Source of the DNA: Pseudaminobacter sp047739745
GTDB lineage: Bacteria; Pseudomonadota; Alphaproteobacteria; Rhizobiales; Rhizobiaceae
Assembly (NCBI RefSeq): GCF_047739745.1
Contig: NZ_JBLLVA010000012.1
Coordinates: 97,757 to 161,756 of the forward strand
Direction of reading: 5' to 3'
Length of the DNA: 64,000 nt
The notes below the pieces were generated by a model. The model was not told where the DNA came from and ran no database searches. It saw nothing but the letters and a program-made list of their open reading frames with translations. The position numbers and the translations under genes were made by a program. This document shows, piece after piece, positions 34,650 through 42,711 of the stretch. The stretch's first letter is position 1, and every line of letters starts with the position of its first letter.

Positions 34650-34847
34650 ATGTCTCAGTTCAAGCAGCCGATCCGGGAAGATGTCGAGCGCATCGTACGT
34701 GAGCTGCGTCGCCTGCGCGCCAGAATCGCTCAGCTGGAGCGTCGCGCTGAGCTGGATGACCTTGATACGTTGATAGGCGTCGCTGAAGCAGAAGCCCGCC
34801 GTTTCGCCCGCCGGCTCCCGGCTGCGCCGCCTGGCCGCATCGACTGA
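34650..34847 (+). CDS. small coiled-coil protein, tentative
   Basis: A 65-residue frame, MSQFKQPIREDVERIVRELR, RLRARIAQLERRAELDDLDT, with a heptad-like charged pattern that fits a coiled coil. The ribosome site is poor and a GTG five codons upstream is an alternative. It is plausible because composition and helix pattern are good, but no family is recognised. Confidence 0.45.
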   Translation: MSQFKQPIREDVERIVRELRRLRARIAQLERRAELDDLDTLIGVAEAEARRFARRLPAAPPGRID

Positions 34848-34880
34848 TCAGCGGTGCTGATATCGCCCATGTCTTTCGGT

Positions 34881-35093
34881 TCAGGCCGCCAGGCCGGTGA
34901 CTGGAACGTCGCAGCGCCGCGTGAAGGTGCGCTTCGTCGCGGAACCCGGATGAAACAGCTGCACCAGCGTTGCGGCCCGGCATTCCAGATCCAAAAGCGT
35001 ATCGCCCGCCCGCCGGGTCGTCTGGAAGACGCGCGCGAGCACATCCAAATCTTCCGGCGTTAGGAACCGATTGGGAGGGGAGATTCGAAGCAC
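34881..35093 (-). pseudogene. member A of a three-gene small-protein family, frameshifted
   Basis: AGGAGGAAGCC precedes a GTG start. The frame MLRISPPNRFLTPEDLDVLA, RVFQTTRRAGDTLLDLECRA, ATLVQLF matches member B (38545-38754) closely. A one-base loss near 34982 then shifts the frame; in the other frame SGFRDEAHLHAAL matches the rest of the family (SGLRDEAQLLAAL). Either a recent pseudogene or a sequence error. Confidence 0.65.
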
Positions 35094-35540
35094 GGCTTCC
35101 TCCTATCGTGAGGGCGGAAGCTTGAAATGAAGCCTGCCGCCCGCAAGCTACGCCGTTTTATACCCGCTGATCACCATCTTGACTGGCTTCACTGTTGCAT
35201 GGAAGTTTGAAGCCGCAGGAAGACAAAGCCCCGCACCAACGGCACAAACTTGAGAACTCCACTCATTAGTGATGTGCCGCTGACGACCTCATGCGCGAGC
35301 GCGCCCTGCGAAGAAGCGCGAAGTGGAATTGCTTGTTGAGCTGCTGGGACCCAGGCAGTCGGGTCCGCACTTCGTGACCGCCAAGCCTTGGAGACCTTCT
35401 GAACTGCGATTTGCTGGAAGAGCAGCCGGGTAATCCTTTGGCCGCAAACAAACGAGCCGGGTACGTAGGCAACCACGAACCGCCGAGCTCGGCTTTTTTG
35501 TTCCTTGGGGGCGAGCCGTATCGCTGCGAGCTTCGCCCGG
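35094..35540. other. intergenic, no gene seen
   Basis: About 450 bp with frames on both strands but no ribosome site or recognisable product. A GCCGAGCTCGGC palindrome followed by TTTTTT near 35494-35511 is a possible weak plus-strand terminator. Confidence 0.4.
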
Positions 35541-35570
35541 AAAAGAAAAAAGCGGGCCGTAATGCCCGCT
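35541..35570 (-). terminator. orphan intrinsic terminator, minus strand (repeated module)
   Basis: On the minus strand AGCGGGC-ATTACG-GCCCGCT is followed by TTTTTTCTTTT. The same stem, loop and tail recur at 63698-63722 on the plus strand. No minus-strand gene ends within 370 bp upstream. Confidence 0.6.
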
Positions 35571-35847
35571 TCCCTTCGGTCCTGAGACTTGTGCGCCGCC
35601 GGTACCTTCGTGGTCGACACACCATCAATCAGGGCAAATGCGGCTGCTATTCAGGGGAACCCAACATCGTATCTCGGCGAGCGTTCCCGGCCAAACTGCG
35701 ACCGCTGATTGCTATATGGAGTAAGCCGGTCCTTAATGCAAGGAAATCTATTATCGATTGCTGAGAGTTAGATGGGCGCGTGCTCCAAGGCCTGCATGAC
35801 CACTCGCGCTCCACGACCTCGATGACGTCCCGCTCGCACAAGAACGG

Positions 35848-35995
35848 CATCGCATTTCAATTGACTTCCGTATTACGCTGCTTACCGGTGCCGATGGCAT
35901 GGTAAGCGCAATGGGTGCAGTGATGTAGATGTCCACAAAGCGCTAAGAACCTTCGCAAGCAAATTTCCGGCCACGAAGCGGCAATCCTTTATCTG
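35848..35995 (+). pseudogene. decayed second copy of the PAS gene (C-terminal part)
   Basis: The DNA closely follows 21752-21905. It reads HRISIDFRITLLTGADGMVS, AMGAVM, then a stop in place of the TDVTKR segment, a deletion of about 18 bases and a remnant of the last helix. An upstream one-base loss also breaks the frame. It overlaps the 3' end of the opposite-strand gene at 35943-36341. Confidence 0.6.
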
Positions 35996-36341
35996 TAAGG
36001 GATCGCTCGATTGTGGCGCAGCTTACATCAGGCCGCAAAAACGAATCTTGCGTTGGGTTTGAAACAGTCCACGGTTTCATTCCTCCCGACCTGCCGTCTT
36101 GTCGAGGCGCCGGTCGTTCTGACGATGATGATTTTTGGCGATTGACGTTCAGATGGGGACTGGCCTCCAGATGCCCTAGCGCTTCCATGACGCCAGCTCG
36201 AACCTTGCGCAGCAACTGGCGATCGTGAGCGATAGCATCGGCGGCTTCTACCAGCATCTCGACTATTTCAGCCTTGGTAAACAGGCCTTCATTCGCCGCC
36301 ATTTGTTGGATGTCGCTCAGGATGTCGTGCTGATATGCCAT
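35943..36341 (-). CDS. hypothetical protein
   Basis: A 132-residue frame. The first 60 residues (HDILSDIQQMAANEGLFTKA, EIVEMLVEAADAIAHDRQLL) are strongly helical and amphipathic; the rest is polar and low in order. The last 17 residues are antisense to the PAS relic, so the present C-terminus is probably not original. No good ribosome site is seen. I do not recognise the family. Confidence 0.5.
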   Translation of the reverse strand: MAYQHDILSDIQQMAANEGLFTKAEIVEMLVEAADAIAHDRQLLRKVRAGVMEALGHLEASPHLNVNRQKSSSSERPAPRQDGRSGGMKPWTVSNPTQDSFLRPDVSCATIERSLTDKGLPLRGRKFACEGS

Positions 36342-36832
36342 GGGGGAAAAGAGTTGGAGTTGCGACTACCCGATTTTAGGATCGACGGCATCAACGAACT
36401 ATTTCACCAAAGGCGACAAGTCGAGCGATCCTGCTTTTGAACGAATAAAGGCAATGCTTCCGGTTCGCCAATCCCCACTCTCGTCCCCTTTGTGCGACCT
36501 TCCAACCTACCCGAGCCGGGACTTTTTTCGTTTATGATAAAATTAAGCGTGCCGCTGTTCGGTATGTCATGCTGAGAAGACGCCGGGGCTGTCTTGCGAA
36601 GGGGGAGCGAAGTTCCTGCCTTGCCTGATCTGCTGCGTCCAGCAGATCCACAACCTTCAACTCCGCGTCGATGAAGCTGCGGCACCGCGGAGCTTACCTC
36701 TTTCGCATAGCCCACCCAGCCTCCAATGGAGTAACCAAAAAGGCGACGCGCTTAGCTTTTGTGAGTCCCAAACCCCAGCGACGCCGCTATCGTTGCGTCA
36801 ATAACAAAAATAACGATCGATGGGGAAGGCTA
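36342..36832. other. intergenic, no gene seen
   Basis: About 490 bp. A minus-strand frame with a GGAGG upstream near 36715 has an unlikely composition. No product can be supported. Confidence 0.4.
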
Positions 36833-37036
36833 TTGGTTCGTACCGAACTCACCCTCTCATGGCTGGAGCCGAGCGACTTGGACATGCTTGAGCGCGTTCT
36901 AGAGAAAGCGCGGCACCCAAGCGATACACTCGTGGATTTGGAGGCCCGCGCCGCTGCCGCCGTTCGGCTCGCCCAATCCGGCATTAAGGAGGAGAGCAGC
37001 CTCTTGGCTGTACTGGCGTTTTTCGGCGCTGGCTGA
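36833..37036 (+). CDS. member C of a three-gene small-protein family
   Basis: A 67-residue protein read from a TTG at 36833 with GGGGAAGG just upstream; a longer frame reaches back to 36671 without support. LEPSDLDMLERVLEKARHPS, DTLVDLEARAAAAVRLAQSG, IKEESSLLAVLAF parallels members A and B (L-x-P-x-DLD-x-L-x-RV, D-T-x-x-DLE-x-RAA, SG-x-x-x-E-x-x-LLA-x-L). A good terminator follows. Function unknown. Confidence 0.6.
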   Translation: MVRTELTLSWLEPSDLDMLERVLEKARHPSDTLVDLEARAAAAVRLAQSGIKEESSLLAVLAFFGAG

Positions 37037-37066
37037 TTTGGGCGCACCTCCGACGCAAACCATCAA

Positions 37067-37099
37067 GCCCGTCGCTTCCAACCGAGGCGGCGGGCTTTT
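37067..37099 (+). terminator. intrinsic terminator of family member C
   Basis: GCCCGTCGC and GCGGCGGGC pair over nine positions with one G-T wobble around an 11-base loop, followed by TTTT. It lies 30 bp after the stop codon. Confidence 0.7.
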
Positions 37100-37170
37100 G
37101 GTGACGGCTAGTCCTTGTTAACGAAGACGCTTACTCTCGAAGGCACCGCTTGAGGGTGGCTTGACCGAAG

Positions 37171-38280
37171 TTAGGGATCAAGGCCGAAATACTTGGTCCG
37201 CAGTTCCTCGATTTTTCCGCTCTCATGGGCAGCAATGATCGCTACGGAGGCGCGCTTGGTCAGGGCGCTGCCGGCAGTGAAGGCAAAGCCGTATTTGTCT
37301 GGTTGGAAGACGTTTCCGACGATGTCCAAAGGCATTTCCGAGTGAGTGTGAGCGAAGTATTCCAAAACGGGATTGTCACCGACAATAGCGGAAATCTCAT
37401 CATTGATGAGCGCGTTGGCTGCGTCTTCTATGCGGTCGAATGGCCTCGTATTCGCAAAAGAGGCCTTCATGAATTCTTCCGATACGCTACCGGCGTGCAC
37501 ACCCACCAGCTTGCCGGGCAAGTCTGCTACGCTGTTGATCTGATTGGCGACCTGCGCGGCGGTCATGACGCTTGTAACCGAGGAAGTTATGTAGGCAATA
37601 ACGGCGACGCCGCAGATCATCCACAAGCCTTGCCAAATACGCCCGGCCCATCCGAAAAGGTTTTTGCGGGAGGCCTTGCCGGAGGTGGCAACCGACATGA
37701 CATGGTAGAAGCTCTCGGCCAGACCATCTCGCCAGCGTTTGGGAAAGTCACGGTCGAATGTTCTGTCGAAAAGCGTTAGAAGCACGGTGGCTGCCAGGAT
37801 GACGAACGCGATCCACGCGTAAACTTGTAGGTGTCCAGCGTCTCCAAGGTTTCCAAAAATGTCGTTTAAGGTTGTCCCGGCCTCGGTATGCACCATGATG
37901 CGAAGTCCGGCATCGAACCATGGATGCGTAAAGTCGACGATGTTCGCTCTGGTTTCAGTGATGCTGAGATTGGTGACGGCTGCCTGCACAGCACCGCTGG
38001 CGACGGCGCCGACCAGCTCCGAATAGTTTCGAAATTCCCGATATTCGGACGTCAGATTGAGTTTGGCGGCGATCTCTTCCCAAAGATCGATGGCCATGCC
38101 GGAATAGCGCTCGCCCTGCCTGATGACAAATGGCGGGCTGATATAGACCCCCACCGTCACCTGTTGCTTCGCAGGCATGACTTCTTGGGCACTCGCGCTT
38201 GCATTCAGCGCAAGCAGTGCGACAGCGAGTGCGCACACAACGTGTCGAAAGAGGGCGGTTAGAAGCTGCATCGGTGCCAT
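37171..38280 (-). CDS. bacterial ionotropic-glutamate-receptor-like channel
   Basis: A 369-residue protein with a signal peptide (to about residue 31). A solute-binding family 3 domain (about 40-135, with GVYISPPFV and FTHPWFDAGL) is interrupted by a membrane module and resumes at about 250-369. The module has a first helix (153-171), a re-entrant pore-like segment (about 190-203) and a third helix (213-235, GLWMICGVAVIAYITSSVTSVM). This order is that of prokaryotic GluR0-like channels, not of ABC binding proteins. The pore lacks the TVGYG potassium filter; the equivalent stretch is MSVATSGKA. The ligand is unknown. It is a single gene. Confidence 0.85.
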   Translation of the reverse strand: MAPMQLLTALFRHVVCALAVALLALNASASAQEVMPAKQQVTVGVYISPPFVIRQGERYSGMAIDLWEEIAAKLNLTSEYREFRNYSELVGAVASGAVQAAVTNLSITETRANIVDFTHPWFDAGLRIMVHTEAGTTLNDIFGNLGDAGHLQVYAWIAFVILAATVLLTLFDRTFDRDFPKRWRDGLAESFYHVMSVATSGKASRKNLFGWAGRIWQGLWMICGVAVIAYITSSVTSVMTAAQVANQINSVADLPGKLVGVHAGSVSEEFMKASFANTRPFDRIEDAANALINDEISAIVGDNPVLEYFAHTHSEMPLDIVGNVFQPDKYGFAFTAGSALTKRASVAIIAAHESGKIEELRTKYFGLDP

Positions 38281-38544
38281 CTGCTGGATCTGCGACGGTC
38301 ATGGGTTGCAAAGAATGATTATAAATCTATTGACCTCTTGGGCTGCCCGCAGTGCTTATTTCCTGCTAGGTAGCTGATAAATGGCTCGACGTTCCGCTAC
38401 CCTGACGACCTTTTTATGCCTAGGTGTCATATGTTATTTCGCGCCAAGGGAAATCTGTTAAGATGGCTTATCGACGGTAACTGACACGGGCACCGCCGAC
38501 TGTGAGCGCCCAGCAAGCTTCCGCCCTGATGACAGGAGGAAGCT
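38281..38544. other. intergenic with divergent promoters
   Basis: About 260 bp between the channel gene and family member B. The AGGAGGA ribosome site of member B lies at 38534-38540. Promoters cannot be placed. Confidence 0.4.
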
Positions 38545-38754
38545 GTGCTTCGAATTTTCCACCGACAGTTTCTATCGCCAGAAGATTTGGATTTGCTGTC
38601 GCGCGTATTCGACGCTGCTCAGCGATCGAGCGATACGGACTTGGATTTGGAATGCCGTGCCGCCAGCTTAGTTCATCTGTTCCAATCCGGGCTTCGTGAC
38701 GAAGCGCAACTTCTTGCAGCGTTGAGCTATTCTGAGGATCGGCTGATAGCCTGA
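38545..38754 (+). CDS. member B of a three-gene small-protein family
   Basis: A 69-residue protein with a GTG start and AGGAGGA four bases upstream. MLRIFHRQFLSPEDLDLLSR, VFDAAQRSSDTDLDLECRAA, SLVHLFQSGLRDEAQLLAAL is the full-length type of the family; members A and C are at 34881 and 36833. It is helical, soluble and unknown in function. Its 3' end overlaps the convergent DUF6894 gene by 28 bp. Confidence 0.7.
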   Translation: MLRIFHRQFLSPEDLDLLSRVFDAAQRSSDTDLDLECRAASLVHLFQSGLRDEAQLLAALSYSEDRLIA

Positions 38755-38993
38755 GCCGCCGAGGCCAGGTCGACTACATCAAACACCAGAATAGCCATGA
38801 GCAGCGGCTCGCGAGCGTGATTCGACACCACGACCGCCAGCTCATGGCGATCGATGTGTTGCGCGTCGGCGCTTAGATCGTCCAGGCTCTTGGCGGCTTC
38901 GAGCCTGGCAGCTTCGATGTCGGACAATTCCAAGCCGACATCGTCTGGCGTCAGAACGCCATTTTCATAGGAATCGAAATAAAAGAGGGGCAT
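38727..38993 (-). CDS. DUF6894 family protein
   Basis: An 88-residue protein. It begins MPLFYFDSYENGVLTPDDVG and continues ELSDIEAARLEAAKSLDDLS, RHELAVVVSNHAREPLLMAI, the standard DUF6894 outline common in Hyphomicrobiales. No function is established. The 3' end overlaps family member B on the other strand. Confidence 0.82.
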   Translation of the reverse strand: MPLFYFDSYENGVLTPDDVGLELSDIEAARLEAAKSLDDLSADAQHIDRHELAVVVSNHAREPLLMAILVFDVVDLASAAQAISRSSE

Positions 38994-39673
38994 GCGACCG
39001 TGGGCTCCCAGCTATTATGCGCCAAAACCGACCGGCGTGCGCTTTGTTCCGTCAGTGTCCCTCCTGATCACCGCTCCGCCATCGCGATGCGTCGGCGGGC
39101 AGCGGGCGAAGCGTCTGGTTTCCTGATCAACGAGGCCCAAGTCGAGACTATCAGATCAGAGCCGGAGCGCTACGAGTTCACGGTATTCTCCATCGACGGC
39201 TTTTGGGTACACCATACTTCGTCTTCACCTCGCGAGTTCGCCGCTGAGGGCAACTTGGCCTCGTCGAACACCGCGCCCAAAGTGCGATCAGTAGTTCGCA
39301 AAGACTGTCCAATCCGGTCGAAAGCACGGTCAACCACCACTCGCTTGGGTCTCCACAACGTCAGCGAAACAATCGCTGGCGAGCAGCGGATCATGTGACC
39401 GGCCCGCAATATTCCTCCGTTGGCCGGCGCAACCATGATGTCCACGAGGCATCAAGCAACAGTAGCTCATCGCCAGCAGCTGTCTGCATCCCACGGGCTC
39501 AAATTGGGCTCACCCGCCAGATAGAAATGTTGATGTCAGGCAATGTTAGGATCGCGCTTTCTTGCTCTCTCCTCGGCCGAGCGCAAAGAGCTGCCGTACT
39601 TTTGTTGTCTATCTAAGGAACTGCATGTCTCACCGTGCATTCTGACCTGTATGTCAACCGGGAGCGCAGCAAC
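38994..39673. other. about 680 bp without a supported gene
   Basis: A 132-codon plus-strand frame from 39000 and a 91-codon minus-strand frame from 39445 overlap each other; neither has a ribosome site or a recognisable product, and I cannot choose between them. Confidence 0.4.
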
Positions 39674-40291
39674 ATGAAAGCTTTTATTGCTGCCGCAGGC
39701 GGCTTTTGCGTGACGCTTATGGTGTTCGCGGGAGGCGCCCTCACTGCGGTTTTCTTCGTGAATGCGGAGCCAGTGGCAGATCGTTCACTTGACATGGACA
39801 CCACCGCTCTGTGGACCAATCAGGCAGTGAAAGTGAACACCCCGTCCCCGAATCTTCAACGCCTCCCTGCGCGGTCGATATCGCAGCTACCGGACAAGAA
39901 TGCGAGGCAAGAGGAAGAGGATTTGGCGCGTGGAGCTACCCCGCAAGCGACCGATCCGCTGACGACCACTGCTATATCTTCGGAGCGGACGACACCTGAG
40001 GCAAACGAGGCGCATATCGAATGGTGTTTTGAGAACTATCGCTCTTATGACCCTCGCGACAACAGCTACAACGCGTATAGCGGTGAACGACGTCGGTGCA
40101 TTTCTCCCTATTCAGATAGCGCAGAGGAAAAGGCCAACTACGTTGAGGCCGCCTATGAGGGCGAGGCAGCGATGAGTGCCTATGAGAGTGCTGGCCATGT
40201 GCAATCGTGCTTTGAGCGCTACCGTTCATATCGGCCAGAAGACAACACGTATCAGCCTTATGGTGGCGGCCCGCGGCGGCAGTGCGAGTAA
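39674..40291 (+). CDS. secreted protein with two BA14K-like repeats
   Basis: A 205-residue protein. MKAFIAAAGGFCVTLMVFAG, GALTAVFFVNA is a signal peptide or anchor. After a polar linker there are two similar units: HIEWCFENYRSYDPRDNSYN then a Cys, and HVQSCFERYRSYRPEDNTYQ then a Cys. This C-x-x-x-YRSY-x-P-x-x-N-x-Y pattern is the BA14K signature of immunoreactive alphaproteobacterial proteins. GGGAG lies nine bases before the ATG at 39674. Confidence 0.8.
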   Translation: MKAFIAAAGGFCVTLMVFAGGALTAVFFVNAEPVADRSLDMDTTALWTNQAVKVNTPSPNLQRLPARSISQLPDKNARQEEEDLARGATPQATDPLTTTAISSERTTPEANEAHIEWCFENYRSYDPRDNSYNAYSGERRRCISPYSDSAEEKANYVEAAYEGEAAMSAYESAGHVQSCFERYRSYRPEDNTYQPYGGGPRRQCE

Positions 40292-40369
40292 GAGGGGCGC
40301 CTCTTAGAACACACTCCTTGATGAAAAACAGCGGCTACTCCGCCGAACTATCTCCGGCAGGCTCGATGC

Positions 40370-40843
40370 TCAGTCTTGATTTCGCTTTGCTCTGAGCACC
40401 TCGTCCGTTCCCACCAGTTTCTTCGCTCCGCCAGAAATTGCAGTCGAGATCACTGCCGGCGGATCGCTGGCCGGAAAACTATCTTCGAGTCCCTCCTGGA
40501 GTTGATCTTCAAGCGTCTCTGACTTTTCTGAGCGGCCATCCGTCCGCCGCGTTTGGATGTCTTCTAACGGATGCGTCATATCGGGCGAAGCTTTCACCTC
40601 GCGAACGCAAGCGTACAACTGCTCGGTGGCAAATTCTTTCATGTCGTCAAAATCAGCTATGTCCGAGCAAGATCGCTCGATCCTTTCGATCATCGTCTTC
40701 TCAAACCGATGGAGGCTTTCGGACCCGCAGGCTCTGCATAGCCGAAGCAGCGCCTCGTGAAGCATCATTGGTCCGAAATGCGCAATCGCCTGATGGCGGA
40801 TAGCATCCAATTCTTCGCGTGAGCCGTGTTGCAACTTGGACAT
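40370..40843 (-). CDS. hypothetical protein with acidic C-terminal motif
   Basis: A 157-residue soluble helical protein. A GGAGGG ribosome site precedes the ATG. Cysteines occur in LRLCRACGS, RSCSD and YACV. The tail LEDQLQEGLEDSFPASDPPA recurs in small rhizobial proteins of unknown function. No partner or pathway can be named. Confidence 0.7.
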   Translation of the reverse strand: MSKLQHGSREELDAIRHQAIAHFGPMMLHEALLRLCRACGSESLHRFEKTMIERIERSCSDIADFDDMKEFATEQLYACVREVKASPDMTHPLEDIQTRRTDGRSEKSETLEDQLQEGLEDSFPASDPPAVISTAISGGAKKLVGTDEVLRAKRNQD

Positions 40844-41210
40844 ATTGGCCCTCCGAGCCGGTGTGCAAGCCTGTCAAACGCGCAGACGTTTGGGCAGTTC
40901 CGAGAATGCAACGGTGAGCGCAAAAGAACCGCTCAGTGGCCGTCCGATCGCCCCCTTGGGAGCTGTCAACAGCAGGCAACCACCCGTATCAAAAAATACG
41001 ATTGAGCGTGTTCCGGAGTGCCTGAGGTGGATAACGCTATGGTGCAGGTCGTTGGGAAACGTCGCAATGCAGCTTCAGCCCGCAGCGGGTGTCAGCTGGC
41101 TTGACCCCGCACATGGACCGCCACAATCCTCAGGGTCTTGCGGCCGGCGACGATCATGCAACCCACGTCCTTACGCCGCGTTGAATGTTGTTCCGCCAGG
41201 GAGGAGAGAG
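40844..41210. other. intergenic, no gene seen
   Basis: About 370 bp between divergent genes. It contains the GGAGGAGAGAG ribosome site of the DUF982 gene and nothing else recognisable. Confidence 0.45.
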
Positions 41211-41516
41211 ATGGACAGATTGCAGTTCGTCATTCCGGTTCGCATTCGCACAATGCCTGGGGCCTGCGTCGACGAGGTCTACAGCGTGAGCCAGGCCCTC
41301 GACCTCCTCATCGATTGGCCGGGGACCAGACAGGGTCCGATCTACCAAACTGCCCTCAATGCGTGTCTGGCAGCGACGGTGGAGGAAGTTCCGACCGAGG
41401 ATGCTCGAAGAGCGTTCGTAAGTTTTGCCCGCTTCAGCAACATCTTGGCCAAGGATGCGCCAAACGCGGTGTCACTCACCAGTGACGGCGATTTGCGGCC
41501 GATGGCTAATAAGTAG
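41211..41516 (+). CDS. DUF982 domain protein
   Basis: A 101-residue protein, ATG preceded by GGAGGAGAGAG. FVIPVRIRTMPGACVDEVYS, VSQALDLLIDWPGTRQGPIY, ALNACLAATVE fits DUF982, which spans most of the protein. It is a diverged relative of the gene at 22502-22750. Function unknown. Confidence 0.82.
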   Translation: MDRLQFVIPVRIRTMPGACVDEVYSVSQALDLLIDWPGTRQGPIYQTALNACLAATVEEVPTEDARRAFVSFARFSNILAKDAPNAVSLTSDGDLRPMANK

Positions 41517-41711
41517 CCTACACACTCCCTGACAACGCCTGATCTGAGCAGAACCACGGGCGCGCTCGCACCCTCGGCTCGGCTGTAAAGAGGCCGTCGC
41601 TGGTGACGGTTTAGTCCGGCGAAGGTCAGCCATGCCGGAATTTCCTCTTGCCGAGCGGAACAATTCTGCCTTCGGACAGGTTCTCTTCCTCAACATTGGA
41701 AGGAGGACGAA

Positions 41712-42185
41712 ATGGCCACACTTGGACGCATCGTGCTGGCGGCGATCGGGATCCTCGCCTACAAAAACCGGGACAAGCTCGGCGAACTTCTATCAGAGTA
41801 TCGTTCCAAATCATCGGACCCGAACAATCCGCAAGCTGGCGGCAACATCCTTGACCAGGTCCTCAGCGGGGCAAGTGGCGGCCTGGCCGAGTTGCTCGAA
41901 AAATTTCGGAATGCCGGCAAAGGAGAGGCGGTCGATTCCTGGGTTAAGCAGGGCCCGAACAAGCCGATCGATCCGACCGACGTTGCTTCGGCAATCGATG
42001 CTGAAACCATGGACGCATTGGTGCGTCAGACTGGAATGTCTCGAGAAGAGATACTGGCGCGTCTTGCCACCAGCTTGCCAGAGGCCGTGGACGAGATGAC
42101 CCCGGAGGGTCGCCTGCCCGAGGATACGGCAGGGGCCGATGAAAGGGACACGCTGCTTGATCCAGTGCCGCCCCGCAAAACATGA
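41712..42185 (+). CDS. YidB-family (DUF937) protein
   Basis: A 157-residue protein, ATG preceded by AAGGAGGA. The middle (GNILDQVLSGASGGLAELLE, KFRNAGKGEAVDSWVKQGPN, KPIDPTDVASAI) is the YidB/DUF937 core, followed by TGMSREEILARLATSLPEAV and an acidic tail. The family is of unknown function, cytosolic, and associated with stress or envelope genes in various bacteria. Confidence 0.85.
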   Translation: MATLGRIVLAAIGILAYKNRDKLGELLSEYRSKSSDPNNPQAGGNILDQVLSGASGGLAELLEKFRNAGKGEAVDSWVKQGPNKPIDPTDVASAIDAETMDALVRQTGMSREEILARLATSLPEAVDEMTPEGRLPEDTAGADERDTLLDPVPPRKT

Positions 42186-42711
42186 CTTTCGCTTCCGTTG
42201 ACACTGGCTGTTGCTGATCCCCTCGGATCGCGCCGCCGGATGCCCGACAGCTGCCCAGAATGTCCCCGAAGCTACTGTCCGAAATTCAACCAGCGATCGC
42301 CGTCGCGCGCGGGTCGGCGAAGGCGATGCCCGGATACGCACGGATTCGGCATTCAGGAAAGCGGCAAAGGCTTTCGGGTAGTTGCCCCTGCTCTCATGCT
42401 GTTTACCACATGAGTGCGCACACCCGTTCGTGGCGCACGAGAAGGAACCTCGCCGGCGATCCTCCGCAGGTTGGCGAGGATGTCTTCTTCGAACTCTTTG
42501 CGAGGATGCTAAACCGAAAAGCGGTTTCGATTTGCCAGGAATTGCGACGAAGCGCTGGCCTCACGTAGCGCGGTGCAGCTAAGTCGCGAATGCGAGAAAT
42601 GATGAATATTAGTGGCACATCGCTGGACCTAAGGAGGTGAGTCGTCCAAAAGGTTGGATTGCAACACGAACTTGCTGCCAACGATCTTCCAGGTTATCCG
42701 CCGATAATGCC
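42186..42711. other. intergenic with an isolated strong ribosome site
   Basis: About 525 bp. TAAGGAGGTGAG at 42628-42639 is a near-perfect anti-rRNA match but is not spaced for the ATG at 42712; it directly abuts a GTG at 42637 in the same frame. Nothing else is recognisable. Confidence 0.4.

Noticed and set aside
39000..39445. Overlapping 132-codon plus-strand and 91-codon minus-strand frames
   Set aside because: Neither has a ribosome site or recognisable product, and they exclude each other.
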